6,169 nt of DNA from Candidatus Brocadiaceae bacterium (lineage in GTDB: Bacteria; Planctomycetota; Brocadiia; Brocadiales; Bathyanammoxibiaceae): NCBI GenBank assembly GCA_030018855.1, contig JASEHG010000119.1:1-6169 (forward strand). The letters are read 5' to 3'. Of this stretch, positions 5,648 to 6,169 are shown piece after piece (position 1 is the first letter of the stretch; every line of letters starts with the position of its first letter). The notes beneath the pieces were generated by a model. The model had not been told where the DNA came from. It made no database searches and saw nothing but the letters and a program-made list of their open reading frames with translations. The position numbers were made by a program, and so were the translations under genes.

Positions 5648-6169
5648 GTGATAGCTGCTAACGACATTAAGAAGGGTACGATGATTAAGCTGGATGGGGA
5701 GCTTTATATAGTGGTGGATTACCAACACCTGACCCCTGGGAATAAACCGGCGTTGATCCAGGCAAAGCTCAAGAGCATGAGGGTGGGCAACGTCATCACA
5801 AACCGCTTCCGCTCCACGGAGAGGGTTGAGGACGTCTACCTGGACCATCGCGATATGGAATACCTCTATAACGAGGGGGAGAATTATTGTTTCATGGACT
5901 CGGCGAGCCTGGAACAAGTCTTTGTTACTAAAGAGGTGCTGGGAGACGCCGTTAATTACATGCCCCATAACTGCAAGGTGAGGTTGACCTTTTACGAGGG
6001 GCGTCCGGTAGCAGTAGAACTCCCTTCATCGGTTGCGTTGAAGGTGACGGAGACGGACCCTGGGGTGAAGGGAGATACGGTTACAAACGTCTTCAAGCCC
6101 GCCACCCTTGAGACAGGAGTGGTGGTAAAAGTACCCCTCTTTACTAATACCGGGGATATGATAAAGGTG
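5648..6169 (+). CDS. efp: Elongation factor P (3'-partial)
   Basis: EF-P binds between the P and E sites of the ribosome and relieves stalling at consecutive prolines; cytoplasmic. 174 codons are present with no stop before the right edge; the family is about 185-190 residues, so roughly 12-15 are missing. The N-terminal KOW-like domain begins (M)IAANDIKKGTMIKLDGELY. The OB domain has DMEYLYNEGENYCFMD at about 75-90, and the C-terminal EF-P signature (ETDPGVKGDTVTNVFKPATL) is intact, followed by KVPLFTNTGDMIKV to the edge. In the loop where E. coli has KPGKGQA and B. subtilis KPGKGAA, this protein reads TPGNKPA (29-35): the normally modified lysine position is Asn32, with Lys33 next to it. 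The start is GTG, fixed by the GGAGG upstream. No efp-modifying enzyme gene (epmA, epmB, earP, ymfI) is in the window. Confidence 0.96.
   Translation, partial: MIAANDIKKGTMIKLDGELYIVVDYQHLTPGNKPALIQAKLKSMRVGNVITNRFRSTERVEDVYLDHRDMEYLYNEGENYCFMDSASLEQVFVTKEVLGDAVNYMPHNCKVRLTFYEGRPVAVELPSSVALKVTETDPGVKGDTVTNVFKPATLETGVVVKVPLFTNTGDMIKV

Noticed and set aside
5588..5968. Minus-strand 126-residue open frame opposite efp
   Set aside because: It is antisense to conserved EF-P codons and lacks family features.
1..6169. A new multi-gene defence or metabolic system
   Set aside because: All seven genes belong to known, mostly housekeeping families with no shared pathway; nothing in the coding content supports a new system.

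Overview
The window holds seven protein genes, all on the plus strand and tightly packed. They are a nearly complete RNase Y gene (rny, cut at the left edge), an AI-2E/PerM-family membrane protein, a small DUF488 protein, a protein-L-isoaspartate O-methyltransferase (pcm), a small Mth938-like protein, the radical-SAM protein HemW, and elongation factor P (efp, cut at the right edge). Gaps are about 100, 81, 90, 66, 40 and 40 bp. No gene-free stretch exceeds about 100 bases, and I saw no tRNA, rRNA, CRISPR array, insertion sequence or phage gene. The content is conserved housekeeping, not an accessory island.

The organism is a bacterium with moderate GC content. Arginine is often AGG and isoleucine often ATA, a preference common in thermophilic or deep-branching lineages. 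Four of six visible stop codons are TAG. Several genes lack a clear Shine-Dalgarno sequence, while efp has a strong one. RNase Y together with an EF-P whose modification loop reads TPGNKPA argues against a typical gammaproteobacterium. My best guess is a planctomycete-like lineage (Brocadiales-type) or another non-model phylum, at low confidence and with no database check.

The genes do not form one pathway. RNase Y starts bulk mRNA decay at the membrane. EF-P rescues ribosomes stalled at polyproline. Pcm repairs isoaspartyl damage. HemW is a heme-binding radical-SAM protein. The AI-2E-family protein is a multi-pass membrane protein. The DUF488 and Mth938-like proteins are conserved but poorly characterised. 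Shared orientation allows partial co-transcription, but a near-consensus promoter just before the DUF488 gene and a hairpin before it suggest at least one transcription boundary.

The most unusual feature is between the genes. Five of six intergenic gaps are built largely from degenerate tandem 7-nt units, each locus having its own variant (TAGGGNN, GCACTAA/TAGTGCY, GATNGCT, TAACTGA). Most units carry TAG, TAA or TGA. Because 7 is not a multiple of 3, a few units put stops in all three frames. In four cases the upstream gene's stop codon lies in or directly at the array, and several arrays run up to the next start codon or Shine-Dalgarno. Two gaps also contain units in inverted orientation. 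This is a repeat architecture, not a demonstrated system, but it is the main thing here worth following up.
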